A DNA stretch of 64,000 nt from Pseudescherichia sp031979925 (GCF_031979925.1 NZ_DALZFB010000006.1:1-64000), one strand, 5' to 3'. Counted from the first letter of the stretch, positions 40,644 through 50,810 are shown. The notes: generated by a model from the letters alone, not told the origin. Numbers and translations are program-made.

Positions 40644-43310
40644 ATGAGTCGATCCGACAGCATGATCCCTGGCAAGTTTTCCCTGATACCAGGCAACATT
40701 ACCCGTTTCTTTCTATTACTGATTATCGTTCTGCTGGTAACCTTGGGCGTCATGGTGCAAAGCGCCGTTAATGCATGGCTGAAAGATAAGAGCTATCAAA
40801 TCGTCGACATCACCCATGCGATGCACAAGCGGGTCGATACCTGGCGCTATGCAACATGGCAGATCTACGACAATATCGCTGCCGCCCCTGCCGCTCCCGC
40901 TGACGGTCTTCAGGAGACGCGTCTGAAGCAGGACGTCTACTATCTTGAGAAGCCACGACGTAAAACCGAAGCGCTGATCTTCGGCTCCCACGATGGCTCA
41001 ACCCTGGAGATGACGCAGCGCATCTCTACCTACCTCGACACGCTATGGGGCGCAGAGACCGTGCCCTGGTCGATGTACTATCTTAACGGCCAGGATAACA
41101 GCATGATCCTGGTCTCTACCCTGCCGCTGAAGGATCTCTCTTCGGGCTTCAAGGAGTCGACCATTGATAATATCGTCGACTCACGCCGGGCAGAGATGCT
41201 GCAGCAGGCTAACGCTCTCGACGAGCGGGAGAGCTTCTCCCCGCTGCGCAGCCTGAGCTGGCAAAACGGTTACTACTTTACCCTGCGTACCACCTTTAAC
41301 CAGCCGGGCCATCTGGCGACGGTGGTGGCGTTCGATCTGCCGATTAACGATCTCATCCCTCCCGGCATGCCGATGGACAGCTTCCGCCTCGAGCCGGATA
41401 ACGGTCCCACCCCTTTGCGCGCCTCGGACAAGGAGACGGCGGACAGCGTCTCGGTCAATTTTAGCGGAGCGAAGATTGAGATCTCCTCGTCACTGAACTC
41501 GACGGATATGCGTCTGGTGTGGCAGGTGCCTTTCGGTACCCTGCTGCTGGAGACGTTACAGAATATCGTCCTGCCGCTGCTGCTCAATATTGGCCTGCTG
41601 GCGCTGGCGCTGTTTGGCTTTACGACCTTCCGCCATCAGCCGGGCCGCCAGCTCGACGGCCACTCCTCGCCGGGGGCAAATAACGAGCTGCGCCTGCTGC
41701 GGGCGCTAAACGAAGAGATTGTCTCGGTTCTGCCGCTGGGGCTGCTGGTGCACGACCAGGAGGCCAACCGGACGGTCATCAGCAACAAGATCGCGGATCA
41801 CCTGCTGCCCCATCTGAACCTGCAAAACATCACCAGCATGGCGGACCAGCACCAGGGAGTGATCCAGGCAACGGTGAATAATGAGCTGTATGAGATCCGT
41901 CAGTTCCGCAGCCAAGTGGTGCCGAGAACGCAGATCTTTATTATTCGCGATCAGGACCGCGAGGTGCTGGTTAACAAAAAACTCAAGCAGGCTCAGCGTC
42001 TGTATGAGAAAAACCAGCAGGGCCGCTCGGCGTTTATGCAGCATATTGGCGAGGCGCTAAGCCTGCCGGCTAAGACGCTTGCCGGTGAGGCTGCGGCGAT
42101 CGACAGCGAAGAGAGCCGCCATCTGACGCATCATGCCCAGACGCTGGTGCAGCTGGTTGAAGATATTCAGCTGGCAAACATGCTGGAGACCGACAGCTGG
42201 AAGGGAACGCTGACCCAGTTCTCAATTCAGGATCTGATTGATGAAGTGGTGCCTGAGGTGCTGCCGACCATCAAGCGTAAAGGCCTGCAGCTGCTGATCA
42301 ATAATAACCTGCCCGCTAACGAAGAGCGGCACGGCGATCGCGAGGCGCTGAGACGCATCCTGCTGATGCTGATCCAGTATGCGGTGACCACCACCCAGAT
42401 CGGCAAAATTACCCTTGAGGTTGATACCGACGAGTCGGCGGACGATCGCCTGACCTTCCGTATCCTCGATACCGGCGAAGGGGTCACCGCCAGCGAGGTG
42501 GACAATTTACACTTCCCGTTCCTCAACGATACCCAGAGCGATCGCTACGGCAAAGCCAACGCCCTCACCTTCTGGCTGTGCGATCAGCTGGCGCGCAAGC
42601 TTGGCGGCCATCTGAACATTAAAGCACGCGAAAGCTTAGGCACCCGCTATACGCTGCATGTGAAGATGGCGGCCCAGGCGCAGGAGATTGAATCTGAAGA
42701 GAAGCTGTTGGATGACGTCGTAGCGATGATCGATATTACCTCCAACGAAATTCGTCATATCGTGGTTCGCCAGCTGGAAAATTGGGGGGCAAGCTGCATC
42801 ACGCCGGATGAGAGATTAATAAGTCAAGAGTACGATCTCTTTTTAACGGATAATCCGTCTAATCTTACAGCCTCAGGCTTGCTTTTAAGCGATGATGAGG
42901 CCGCCGTGCGGAAAATTGGCCCTGGCCAGCTGCGCGTGAACTTTAATATCAGTAATGCAATGCAGGAAGCGATACTGCAACTTATCGAAGAACAGCTGGC
43001 GCAGGATGAGGTCTCGCCCTCACCGATGGGCGGAAATGAAAATGCCGAACTGCATGCCAGCGGCTATTATGCGCTGTTTGTCGATACAGTACCCGACGAT
43101 GTTAAGAGGTTGTATACTGAAGCGGCTGTAAGCGATTTCGCGGCGCTGGCACAGACAGCGCACCGCCTCAAAGGGGTGTTTGCCATGCTAAATTTGGTTC
43201 CCGGCAAGCAATTATGTGAAACGCTGGAACATTTAATTCGTGAGAAAGATGTTTCAGGCATAGAAAAATATATCAGCGACATTGACGCCTACGTCAAAAG
43301 CTTGCTGTAG
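40644..43310 (+). CDS. rcsD: RcsD, phosphotransfer protein of the Rcs envelope-stress relay
   Basis: Inner-membrane intermediate that passes phosphate from RcsC to RcsB. The 888-aa protein has an N-terminal membrane helix (about 20-40), a periplasmic domain, and a second helix (about 305-330). A cytosolic histidine-kinase-like region without the catalytic His follows, then an ABL domain, and a C-terminal HPt domain with the active His in AQTAHRLKGVFAML (about 840). The start matches E. coli RcsD, though the ribosome-binding site is weak. rcsB follows 16 nt after the stop. Confidence 0.95.
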   Translation: MSRSDSMIPGKFSLIPGNITRFFLLLIIVLLVTLGVMVQSAVNAWLKDKSYQIVDITHAMHKRVDTWRYATWQIYDNIAAAPAAPADGLQETRLKQDVYYLEKPRRKTEALIFGSHDGSTLEMTQRISTYLDTLWGAETVPWSMYYLNGQDNSMILVSTLPLKDLSSGFKESTIDNIVDSRRAEMLQQANALDERESFSPLRSLSWQNGYYFTLRTTFNQPGHLATVVAFDLPINDLIPPGMPMDSFRLEPDNGPTPLRASDKETADSVSVNFSGAKIEISSSLNSTDMRLVWQVPFGTLLLETLQNIVLPLLLNIGLLALALFGFTTFRHQPGRQLDGHSSPGANNELRLLRALNEEIVSVLPLGLLVHDQEANRTVISNKIADHLLPHLNLQNITSMADQHQGVIQATVNNELYEIRQFRSQVVPRTQIFIIRDQDREVLVNKKLKQAQRLYEKNQQGRSAFMQHIGEALSLPAKTLAGEAAAIDSEESRHLTHHAQTLVQLVEDIQLANMLETDSWKGTLTQFSIQDLIDEVVPEVLPTIKRKGLQLLINNNLPANEERHGDREALRRILLMLIQYAVTTTQIGKITLEVDTDESADDRLTFRILDTGEGVTASEVDNLHFPFLNDTQSDRYGKANALTFWLCDQLARKLGGHLNIKARESLGTRYTLHVKMAAQAQEIESEEKLLDDVVAMIDITSNEIRHIVVRQLENWGASCITPDERLISQEYDLFLTDNPSNLTASGLLLSDDEAAVRKIGPGQLRVNFNISNAMQEAILQLIEEQLAQDEVSPSPMGGNENAELHASGYYALFVDTVPDDVKRLYTEAAVSDFAALAQTAHRLKGVFAMLNLVPGKQLCETLEHLIREKDVSGIEKYISDIDAYVKSLL

Positions 43311-43326
43311 CAAGGTAGCCTTATAC

Positions 43327-43977
43327 ATGAACAATATGAACGTAATTATTGCCGATGACCATCCGATTGTACTGTTCGGTATTCGCAAGTCACTTGAACA
43401 GATCGAGTGGGTGAATGTAGTCGGTGAATTTGAAGACTCAACACAGCTTATCAATAACCTGCCAAAACTGGATGCGCACGTCCTGATCACCGATCTCTCC
43501 ATGCCCGGTGACAAATATGGCGACGGCATTACCCTGATTAAATACATCAAGCGCCACTTCCCGAACCTGTCGGTGATCGTGCTGACCATGAACAACAACC
43601 CGGCCATCCTCAGCGCGGTGCTGGAGCTGGATATCGAAGGGATTGTCCTGAAACAGGGCGCGCCGACGGACCTGCCGAAAGCGCTGGCCTCGCTGCAGAA
43701 AGGCAAGAAGTTTACCCCGGAGAGCGTCTCTCGCCTGCTGGAGAAGATCAGCGCCGGCGGCTACGGTGACAAACGTCTGTCACCGAAAGAGAGCGAAGTA
43801 CTGCGTCTGTTCGCCGAAGGTTTCCTCGTTACCGAGATCGCCAAGAAGCTGAACCGCAGCATTAAAACCATCAGCAGCCAGAAGAAATCGGCAATGATGA
43901 AGCTGGGTGTGGATAACGATATCGCCCTGCTGAACTACCTCTCCTCCGTGACCCTGAGCCCGGCGGACAAAGATTAA
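43327..43977 (+). CDS. rcsB: RcsB, response regulator
   Basis: NarL/FixJ-type DNA-binding response regulator controlling capsule, motility and envelope-stress genes, alone or with RcsA and other partners. The 216-aa protein has a receiver domain with phospho-acceptor D56 (ITDLSMPG) and acidic pocket D10-D11. The LuxR-type helix-turn-helix is LSPKESEVLRLFAEGFLVTE...SIKTISSQKKSAM. I take the ATG at 43327 (MNNMNVIIADDHP), the family start. The frame extends 15 codons into rcsD, which is not used. It is convergent with rcsC. Confidence 0.98.
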   Translation: MNNMNVIIADDHPIVLFGIRKSLEQIEWVNVVGEFEDSTQLINNLPKLDAHVLITDLSMPGDKYGDGITLIKYIKRHFPNLSVIVLTMNNNPAILSAVLELDIEGIVLKQGAPTDLPKALASLQKGKKFTPESVSRLLEKISAGGYGDKRLSPKESEVLRLFAEGFLVTEIAKKLNRSIKTISSQKKSAMMKLGVDNDIALLNYLSSVTLSPADKD

Positions 43978-43992
43978 TCCTCTCTCAACGTT

Positions 43993-44028
43993 AAGCCGGG
44001 CGGCGCTGACGCTTGCCCGGCCTACGTC
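43993..44028. repeat. REP (palindromic unit)
   Basis: Single REP unit (AAGCCGGGCGGCGC...GCTTGCCCGGCCTACG) between convergent rcsB and rcsC. Confidence 0.75.
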
Positions 44029-44036
44029 TTCCTGAC

Positions 44037-46883
44037 TTATACTCTCGCTTTTCTCACCCGCTCCGCGTAGATCGCCAGCGTCTGCTCCAGCACGTCCAGC
44101 GTGACCGGTTTCGACAGACAGCTATCCATGCCCGACTCCAGGCAGCGCTGCTTCTCTTCCGCCAGCGCGTTGGCCGTCACGCCCACCACCGGCAGGGTCA
44201 GCCCCAGCTGGCGAATGCGCTGCGTCAGGCGGTAGCCATCCATATTTGGCATGTTAACGTCGCTCAGGATGATATCGATATGGTTTTTGCTTAGCACGTT
44301 CAGGGCATCCACACCGTCGTTGGCAGTTTTACACTGGTAGCCCAGGGAGCCAAGCTGATCGGCAAGCAGCCGTCGGTTGATCGGGTGATCGTCCACCACC
44401 AGAATCATCATGTCATCATTGTGGGCATCCTGCGTCTCAGCAGCGGAGAGCACCGGCGCGGTTTCGCTGGTATCTACCTTGACGCTGTAGATACGCGCCA
44501 GCAGGGCCAGCAGCTCATGGGGTGATGCCACGCTGTGCGTCCACTCACCAGGCTTGCGCTCCTGCGGAATGCCGATATGCCGACGGCTGAAGATCACCGC
44601 CGCCCTGCCCTGCCAGGGTTCGTCGAGGGCATCATCGGTAAGCAGCATATCGTCTGCGTCCGGAGTCTGCCCTTCGTAGCGCTCGGCACGAATGCCGTTG
44701 CGTGCCAGCAGCGACTCCACGAAGCTGCACAGCGAGGCGTTACGGATCGCCAGCCAACAGCGCGTATTAGCCAGGCCGTCAACGTCAATCACCTGCGGTG
44801 ACTGGGCAGAGTAGAGCGGGATGCGCAGAGTAAACTGGCTCCCCATACCCGGCTCGGTATCCACGGAGATATCGCCATCCATCATGCTGATCAGCTTCTC
44901 ACAGATAGCCAGCCCCAGTCCGGTGCCCTGGAAGTTGCGCTGCACGCCGGTACCTACCTGGAAGAAGGGATCGAACAGGCGAACTACCTCTTTGGCCGGA
45001 ATACCGACGCCGGTATCGCGCACCTGAATAGAGAGATACTCCCCTGCCCGCTGCACGTGAAGCACGATACAGCCTACGTCGGTAAACTTGATGGCGTTGC
45101 TCAGCAGGTTAGAGATCACCTGCTGAAGGCGCATCGGGTCGCCCTGCATCATCACCGGCACGTCTGGCTCGATAAAGCAGTACAGCCCAAGCTGCTTGCG
45201 CACCACCAGCGGCAGGTAGTTTGCGGTGATATGGTTCATCACCTCGCGCGGGGAGAACTCCCGCGGCTCGATCTTCAGCTGCTCGGACTCAATTTTTGAG
45301 AAGTCGAGAATATCGCTGATGATCTTCAGCAGCAGGCTGGAGGAGTTGTTCATGGCCGTTACCAGGCGATCTACCCCTTTCGGCAGCGCCTTGGTTTGCA
45401 GCAGATCGAGGTTACCGATAATACCGTAGAGCGGCGTGCGCAGCTCATGGCTAACGGTCGCCAGGAACATCGACTTCGACTGGCTCGCCTGCTCCGCCGC
45501 CTGGGCCATATCCTGCAGCGACTCCTCCATTTTGACGCGGGCGGAGACATCCACCAGCACGCAGATGGCCACGTTCTCATTGCGATAGCGCGAGTGAACA
45601 AAGCTGATTTGCAGATTGGTGTTATTGCTGGTGAGCACATCGACAAAGTTGACCTGCTGACCACAAATAATCTGCGTCAGCCGCTGCCGATCCTCGTGGG
45701 TCAGCATATTGAGGTAGTTATGCGCCAGCTCGTTACTCAGAATGTTGGTGCCATCCTGGGTACGTAAAATACAGATCCCCACCGGCGCGGAGGCGACAAT
45801 CTTGCGGTTAAACTGCTCATGCTCTTCGAGACGCTGGGCATCCACCTCCGCCGGAATAAAGATGCGCCGCTCGTACATCCGCGCCAGGGTAAAGAGCGCG
45901 ATCCCCACCAGCACGTTAAGCAGCACCGCGTTGAGGATCAGCATGCGGATATGCTCCAGCACCAGATCCACCGGCACCGAGTAGACCACGCTCAGGGATG
46001 AGGGTTGCAGGCTCTTCTTCAACACCAGATCGCGGAAGCCGGAGGTGTAGCCAAACCAGGAGCGCTCCTGCATCCAGCGCGGATCGATCTCCGGGCGATT
46101 ATCCGGCCCGGTCAGAGAGATCAGCGCGTGGCCGTTCTCATCAAGAATGGTCACGCTTATCGGCAGCGTACCCGGCGTAAAGAAGTTATCCATGCGAATA
46201 GACTGCTCAACGCCCAGCAGCGCCTGCAGGCGGTTGGCCAGGTAGACCGGCGTCAGGGCATAGAAGTAGCCGATGCCGGGACGCGCGCCCTGGCTTATCC
46301 AGAAGATGTTGTTGCCGCGCTCTTCCTGCGGTGCGTTGCGGTATTTCAGAATGCGCTCGTGCAGGTTTTTCAGGGCGCTCTCGCGCTCCAGCGGCACGTC
46401 GCGCAGGCCAAAGTCGGCCATGCAGAGATTTACGCTGCCGATTAAGAATACCCGGTTGAGATCGTAGGCGGCAGAGAAGTTATCTCGCCAGTAGCGCATG
46501 AACCACGCCAGCGACTCCAGCGAGCCGCGCCATGCCGTACCCATCGCCGAGCAGTCGGAGTCCGGAAACAGCGGCTGAAAATCGGGGACGTCGTTCTGCG
46601 CGTTCTGCACGCGAGAGGCCATGATGCCGTTCTCTGCCGTCAGGCGATTTTCTGCGATGTACTTGAGCTCTTTCATCACGTCTGAGGTGCGCTGAATATA
46701 GCGCTGGGCCTGATCGGAGCTGAGATTAAACTCCTTACGGATTTCAGACTCTTTCTGGTGCAGGGCATTGACGATGTAGAACACTGAACAGAGGACAATC
46801 AGCAGCCAGAGCAGCAATGCCAGCGCCCGGAACAGGTAGCGTGAAACTTTGAGAGTGGTTCGAAAAGAGACGAGGTATTTCAA
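44037..46883 (-). CDS. rcsC: RcsC, hybrid sensor kinase of the Rcs relay
   Basis: Inner-membrane hybrid histidine kinase. It phosphorylates RcsD, which then passes the phosphate to RcsB, and it also removes phosphate when unstimulated. The 948-aa protein has two membrane helices (about 20-40 and 315-335) around a periplasmic domain, then a PAS-like segment. The kinase core has the active His in ATVSHELRTPLYG (about 479), N box NLLSNAIKF and G boxes DTGVGIP and GTGLGLAI. The ABL domain and a receiver with acceptor Asp in ILSDVNMPNMDG (about 874) complete it. Confidence 0.96.
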   Translation of the reverse strand: MKYLVSFRTTLKVSRYLFRALALLLWLLIVLCSVFYIVNALHQKESEIRKEFNLSSDQAQRYIQRTSDVMKELKYIAENRLTAENGIMASRVQNAQNDVPDFQPLFPDSDCSAMGTAWRGSLESLAWFMRYWRDNFSAAYDLNRVFLIGSVNLCMADFGLRDVPLERESALKNLHERILKYRNAPQEERGNNIFWISQGARPGIGYFYALTPVYLANRLQALLGVEQSIRMDNFFTPGTLPISVTILDENGHALISLTGPDNRPEIDPRWMQERSWFGYTSGFRDLVLKKSLQPSSLSVVYSVPVDLVLEHIRMLILNAVLLNVLVGIALFTLARMYERRIFIPAEVDAQRLEEHEQFNRKIVASAPVGICILRTQDGTNILSNELAHNYLNMLTHEDRQRLTQIICGQQVNFVDVLTSNNTNLQISFVHSRYRNENVAICVLVDVSARVKMEESLQDMAQAAEQASQSKSMFLATVSHELRTPLYGIIGNLDLLQTKALPKGVDRLVTAMNNSSSLLLKIISDILDFSKIESEQLKIEPREFSPREVMNHITANYLPLVVRKQLGLYCFIEPDVPVMMQGDPMRLQQVISNLLSNAIKFTDVGCIVLHVQRAGEYLSIQVRDTGVGIPAKEVVRLFDPFFQVGTGVQRNFQGTGLGLAICEKLISMMDGDISVDTEPGMGSQFTLRIPLYSAQSPQVIDVDGLANTRCWLAIRNASLCSFVESLLARNGIRAERYEGQTPDADDMLLTDDALDEPWQGRAAVIFSRRHIGIPQERKPGEWTHSVASPHELLALLARIYSVKVDTSETAPVLSAAETQDAHNDDMMILVVDDHPINRRLLADQLGSLGYQCKTANDGVDALNVLSKNHIDIILSDVNMPNMDGYRLTQRIRQLGLTLPVVGVTANALAEEKQRCLESGMDSCLSKPVTLDVLEQTLAIYAERVRKARV

Positions 46884-46953
46884 CGTGGCGATGCTCCGCC
46901 GTCAGGGTCAAAAAGGATGTCGATAAGGTAGCGGTAAAACGGGCAGACCGCAA

Positions 46954-46982
46954 AGAAAAAGGGCCGGATTGCCGGCCCTTTC
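46954..46982 (-). terminator. Rho-independent terminator of gyrA
   Basis: GGGCCGG (46961-46967), loop ATTG, CCGGCCC (46972-46978). On the minus strand it is followed by TTTTTCTTTG. It lies about 30 nt after the gyrA stop. Confidence 0.85.
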
Positions 46983-47009
46983 ATCAATGCTCTGACTTAA
47001 TACGCCGAA

Positions 47010-49646
47010 TTACTCTTCGCCGTCATCCGCTGCATCATCATCGGCTTCGGTTTCCGGGGCGATATCGTCATCACCCTCTGCGACCGTACCGTCGATAGCG
47101 TCCAGCTCTTCGTCATCTACCGGCTCGGCCACGCGTTGCAGACCCACTACGTTCTCATCTTCCGCCGTGCGGATGAGGATCACGCCCTGGGTGTTACGCC
47201 CCACCACGCTGATCTCCGAGACGCGGGTACGCACGAGGGTACCGGCATCGGTGATCATCATGATCTGGTCGCAGTCGTCGACCTGTACCGCGCCAACAAC
47301 GGAGCCGTTGCGCTCGGTGACCTTGATAGAGATAACGCCCTGGGTACCACGCGACTTGGTAGGGTACTCTTCCTGCGCCGTGCGTTTACCGTAGCCGTTC
47401 TGGGTCACGGTCAGGATAGCGCCTTCGCCGCGAGGAATGATCAGAGAGACGACCTTATCAACGCCAGCCAGCTTGATACCGCGCACGCCGGTAGCCGTAC
47501 GGCCCATCGCACGCACCGCGTTATCCTTGAAGCGCACCACTTTACCGGCTGCGGAGAAGAGCATCACTTCGTCGTCGCCGGAGGTCAGGTCAACGCCAAT
47601 CAGCTCGTCGCCTTCGTTCAGGTTCACCGCGATGATCCCGGCCGAGCGCGGACGGCTGAACTCAGTCAGCGCCGTTTTCTTCACCGTACCGCTGGCGGTT
47701 GCCATAAAGACGTTTACGCCCTCTTCATACTCGCGCACCGGCAGAATAGCGGTGATACGCTCGTTGGCTTCCAGCGGCAGCAGGTTGACGATCGGACGAC
47801 CGCGTGCGCCACGGCTCGCTTCCGGCAGCTGGTAGACCTTCATCCAGTAGAGACGGCCCCGGCTGGAGAAGCAGAGGATCGTGTCGTGGGTGTTGGCCAC
47901 CAGCAGACGGTCGATAAAGTCCTCTTCCTTAATACGGGCAGCAGACTTGCCTTTACCACCGCGGCGCTGGGCCTCGTAGTCGGTCAGCGGCTGGTACTTA
48001 ACGTAGCCCTGATGCGACAGCGTAACCACCACGTCTTCCTGGCTGATCAGATCTTCGATATTGATATCGGCGCTGTTCGCGGTGATCTCAGTGCGACGCG
48101 CGTCGCCAAACTGGTCGCGGACCAGCTCCAGCTCCTCGCGGATCACCTCCATCAGACGATCGGCGCTGCCGAGAATGTGCAGCAGCTCGGCGATCTGCGC
48201 CAGCAGCTCTTTGTACTCGTCAAGCAGCTTCTCGTGCTCAAGGCCGGTCAGCTTCTGCAGACGCAGGTCAAGGATCGCCTGAGCCTGCTGCTCGGTCAGG
48301 TAGTACTTACCGTCGCGTACGCCAAACTCCGGCTCCAGCCACTCCGGACGTGCGGCGTCATCGCCAGCGCCTGCCAGCATGGCCGCCACGTTGCCCAGAT
48401 CCCACGCCTGCGCCACCAGCCCTGCTTTCGCTTCGGCCGGGGTCGGCGCACGGCGGATCAGCTCGATGATCGGATCGATGTTCGCCAGCGCAACCGCCAG
48501 CGCTTCAAGGATGTGCGCTCGGTCGCGGGCTTTACGCAGTTCAAAAATGGTACGGCGGGTCACCACTTCACGGCGGTGACGCACGAACGCAGAAAGAATA
48601 TCTTTCAGGTTCATGATCTTCGGCTGGCCGTGGTGCAACGCAACCATGTTGATGCCGAAGGAGACCTGCAGCTGCGTCTGGGAGTAGAGGTTGTTCAGCA
48701 CCACCTCACCCACTGCATCGCGTTTGATCTCAATCACGATGCGCATACCGTCTTTATCGGACTCGTCGCGCAGGGCGCTGATGCCCTCGACGCGTTTGTC
48801 TTTCACCAGCTCGGCAATCTTCTCGATCAGGCGCGCTTTGTTCACCTGATACGGGATTTCGTGCACGATAATGGTTTCACGACCGGTTTTCGCGTCGGCT
48901 TCAACTTCCGCGCGTGCGCGAATGTAGATCTTGCCGCGGCCGGTGCGATAGGCCTCTTCGATACCGCGACGGCCGTTAATGATTGCCGCCGTCGGGAAGT
49001 CTGGCCCCGGAATGTGCTCCATCAGCCCTTCAACGCTGATGTTCTCATCGGCGATGTAGGCCAGGCAGCCGTTGATCACTTCCGTCAGGTTGTGTGGCGG
49101 AATATTGGTTGCCATACCGACTGCGATACCGGACGCGCCGTTAACCAGCAGGTTCGGGATTTTGGTTGGCATGACGTCCGGAATTCTTTCGGTACCGTCG
49201 TAGTTATCAACGAAATCGACCGTCTCTTTTTCCAGATCGGCCATCAGCTCGTGGGCAATTTTCGACATACGGATTTCCGTATAACGCATCGCCGCGGCGG
49301 AGTCGCCGTCTACCGAGCCGAAGTTACCCTGGCCATCGACCAGCATGTAACGCAGCGAAAACGGCTGCGCCATACGGACGATGGTGTCATACACCGCCGT
49401 GTCACCATGGGGATGGTATTTACCGATTACGTCACCAACGACACGGGCAGATTTTTTGTAGGCTTTATTCCAGTCATTGCCCAATACGTTCATGGCGTAT
49501 AGTACGCGACGGTGTACCGGTTTCAGGCCATCGCGGACGTCTGGCAGCGCACGGCCAACAATGACCGACATCGCATAGTCCAGATAGGAGCTCTTCAGCT
49601 CTTCCTCGATGTTAACCGGTGTAATTTCTCTCGCAAGGTCGCTCAT
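47010..49646 (-). CDS. gyrA: DNA gyrase subunit A
   Basis: Breakage-reunion subunit of gyrase (A2B2), which introduces negative supercoils. The 878-aa protein has the catalytic Tyr in the ATGVGMATN-type neighbourhood of E. coli Tyr122 (here DGDSAAAMRYTEIR), the quinolone-resistance region GKYHPHGDTAVYDT, and a C-terminal beta-pinwheel with GyrA box QRRGGKG. A long acidic tail (DDDAADDGEE) ends it. Residue 83 is Thr and 87 is Asp. E. coli wild type has Ser83, while Thr83 is the natural state in some relatives such as Citrobacter freundii and K. aerogenes. It is divergent from ubiG. Confidence 0.98.
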   Translation of the reverse strand: MSDLAREITPVNIEEELKSSYLDYAMSVIVGRALPDVRDGLKPVHRRVLYAMNVLGNDWNKAYKKSARVVGDVIGKYHPHGDTAVYDTIVRMAQPFSLRYMLVDGQGNFGSVDGDSAAAMRYTEIRMSKIAHELMADLEKETVDFVDNYDGTERIPDVMPTKIPNLLVNGASGIAVGMATNIPPHNLTEVINGCLAYIADENISVEGLMEHIPGPDFPTAAIINGRRGIEEAYRTGRGKIYIRARAEVEADAKTGRETIIVHEIPYQVNKARLIEKIAELVKDKRVEGISALRDESDKDGMRIVIEIKRDAVGEVVLNNLYSQTQLQVSFGINMVALHHGQPKIMNLKDILSAFVRHRREVVTRRTIFELRKARDRAHILEALAVALANIDPIIELIRRAPTPAEAKAGLVAQAWDLGNVAAMLAGAGDDAARPEWLEPEFGVRDGKYYLTEQQAQAILDLRLQKLTGLEHEKLLDEYKELLAQIAELLHILGSADRLMEVIREELELVRDQFGDARRTEITANSADINIEDLISQEDVVVTLSHQGYVKYQPLTDYEAQRRGGKGKSAARIKEEDFIDRLLVANTHDTILCFSSRGRLYWMKVYQLPEASRGARGRPIVNLLPLEANERITAILPVREYEEGVNVFMATASGTVKKTALTEFSRPRSAGIIAVNLNEGDELIGVDLTSGDDEVMLFSAAGKVVRFKDNAVRAMGRTATGVRGIKLAGVDKVVSLIIPRGEGAILTVTQNGYGKRTAQEEYPTKSRGTQGVISIKVTERNGSVVGAVQVDDCDQIMMITDAGTLVRTRVSEISVVGRNTQGVILIRTAEDENVVGLQRVAEPVDDEELDAIDGTVAEGDDDIAPETEADDDAADDGEE

Positions 49647-49803
49647 CTAACCGCTATCCCTCTACTGTATCCCGGATTCAAAGGTCGCAAATTATAACAC
49701 AGCCGCCGTCATTCCGGTAAAGGAAACACCCCCTCCGGTGCTTTATTGATACTTCTCTCCTGATATACTCAATGCACTGATTGATTAAGGAGTAAAAGCG
49801 CCA

Positions 49804-50532
49804 ATGAATGCTGAAAAACCGCCGGTGGCTCAAAACGTTGACTATGAAGAGATCGCCAAATTTGAAGCCGTGGCGTCACGCTGGTGGGATACCGAAGGCG
49901 AGTTTAAGCCGCTGCACCGTATCAACCCCCTGCGCCTGGGCTATATCGCCGAACGCGTCGGCGGCCTGTTTGGCAAAAAAGTGCTGGATGTCGGCTGCGG
50001 CGGCGGCATTCTGGCCGAGAGCATGGCCCGGGAAGGGGCGAACGTCAGCGGCCTCGATATGGGCTTTGAGCCATTGCAGGTTGCTCGCCTGCACGCCCTG
50101 GAGTCTGGCATTCATGTCGACTACGTCCAGGAGACGGTTGAGGAGCATGCGGCAAAGCAGGCGGGACAGTATGATGTCGTGACCTGCATGGAGATGCTGG
50201 AGCACGTGCCCGATCCGCAGTCGGTAGTGCACGCCTGCGCCCGCCTCGTTAAACCGGGCGGCCACGTCTTCTTCTCGACGCTTAACCGCAGCGGTAAAGC
50301 CTGGCTGCTGGCGATTGTCGGTGCAGAATACGTGCTGCGCATGGTGCCGAAAGGCACGCACGACGTGAAGAAGTTTATTAAGCCCGCCGAGTTGATTGGC
50401 TGGATCGATCCTACCCCGCTACAGGAGCGGCACATGATCGGCCTGCACTACAATCCGCTTACCGATCGCTTCAAGCTAGCCCCGGGCGTTGACGTGAACT
50501 ACATGCTCCACACTCAGGCAAAAAACAGCTAA
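49804..50532 (+). CDS. ubiG: UbiG, O-methyltransferase of ubiquinone synthesis
   Basis: SAM-dependent enzyme that catalyses both O-methylation steps of ubiquinone biosynthesis and associates with the membrane-peripheral Ubi complex. The 242-aa protein has SAM motif I VLDVGCGGGILAE (about 60-72), motif II CMEMLEHVPD and a C-terminal WIDPTPLQERH block. AAGGAG lies 10 nt before the ATG at 49804. It is a single gene ending in a strong hairpin. The yfaL autotransporter next to ubiG in E. coli is absent. Confidence 0.96.
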   Translation: MNAEKPPVAQNVDYEEIAKFEAVASRWWDTEGEFKPLHRINPLRLGYIAERVGGLFGKKVLDVGCGGGILAESMAREGANVSGLDMGFEPLQVARLHALESGIHVDYVQETVEEHAAKQAGQYDVVTCMEMLEHVPDPQSVVHACARLVKPGGHVFFSTLNRSGKAWLLAIVGAEYVLRMVPKGTHDVKKFIKPAELIGWIDPTPLQERHMIGLHYNPLTDRFKLAPGVDVNYMLHTQAKNS

Positions 50533-50553
50533 CGTTATTTGAAAATGTGATGA

Positions 50554-50590
50554 CCATTACGCAGTGCCATAGGCTGCGTAATGGGCTTTT
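50554..50590 (+). terminator. Terminator of ubiG
   Basis: CCATTACGCAG pairs perfectly with CTGCGTAATGG (11 bp) around a 9-nt loop, followed by GCTTTT, 22 nt after the ubiG stop. Confidence 0.85.
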
Positions 50591-50733
50591 GCCACTTGCA
50601 CGATGAAGATTTCAGCGTTCGATCACATTCAGATTTTTTTTTCGCATGCGTTGACTTTCCTGTAGCCCTTATCGTTCGCGGACTTAGCGATTATTACCTT
50701 TCCGCAACCGCAATTTAACCTCAAAATCAACTC

Positions 50734-50761
50734 TTGTACTGAAAAGAATCCAGACTAAAAT
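50734..50761 (+). promoter_or_regulatory. Sigma-70 promoter of nrdAB
   Basis: TTGTAC (50734-50739), 16-nt spacer, TAAAAT (50756-50761), about 120 nt upstream of the nrdA ATG and immediately before the first NrdR box. Confidence 0.6.
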
Positions 50762-50762
50762 A

Positions 50763-50810
50763 CTCACCATATTGTGACGTTTTCATTAAACACCCCCTAC
50801 ATATAGTATT
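50763..50810 (+). promoter_or_regulatory. Pair of NrdR boxes
   Basis: CTCACCATATTGTGAC (50763-50778) and CCCTACATATAGTATT (50795-50810) resemble the NrdR palindrome ACACTATATATAGTGT. Their starts are 32 bp apart, the three-helical-turn spacing typical of NrdR sites. They cover the transcription start region, suiting repression by NrdR when dATP is high. Confidence 0.65.

Noticed and set aside
47136..49502. 788-codon open frame antisense to gyrA
   Set aside because: It mirrors gyrA codon positions in GC-rich DNA, has low-complexity His/Arg/Gln content, and no ribosome-binding site or family resemblance. Similar long antisense frames opposite fruA, rcsC, nrdA and glpT were rejected for the same reason.
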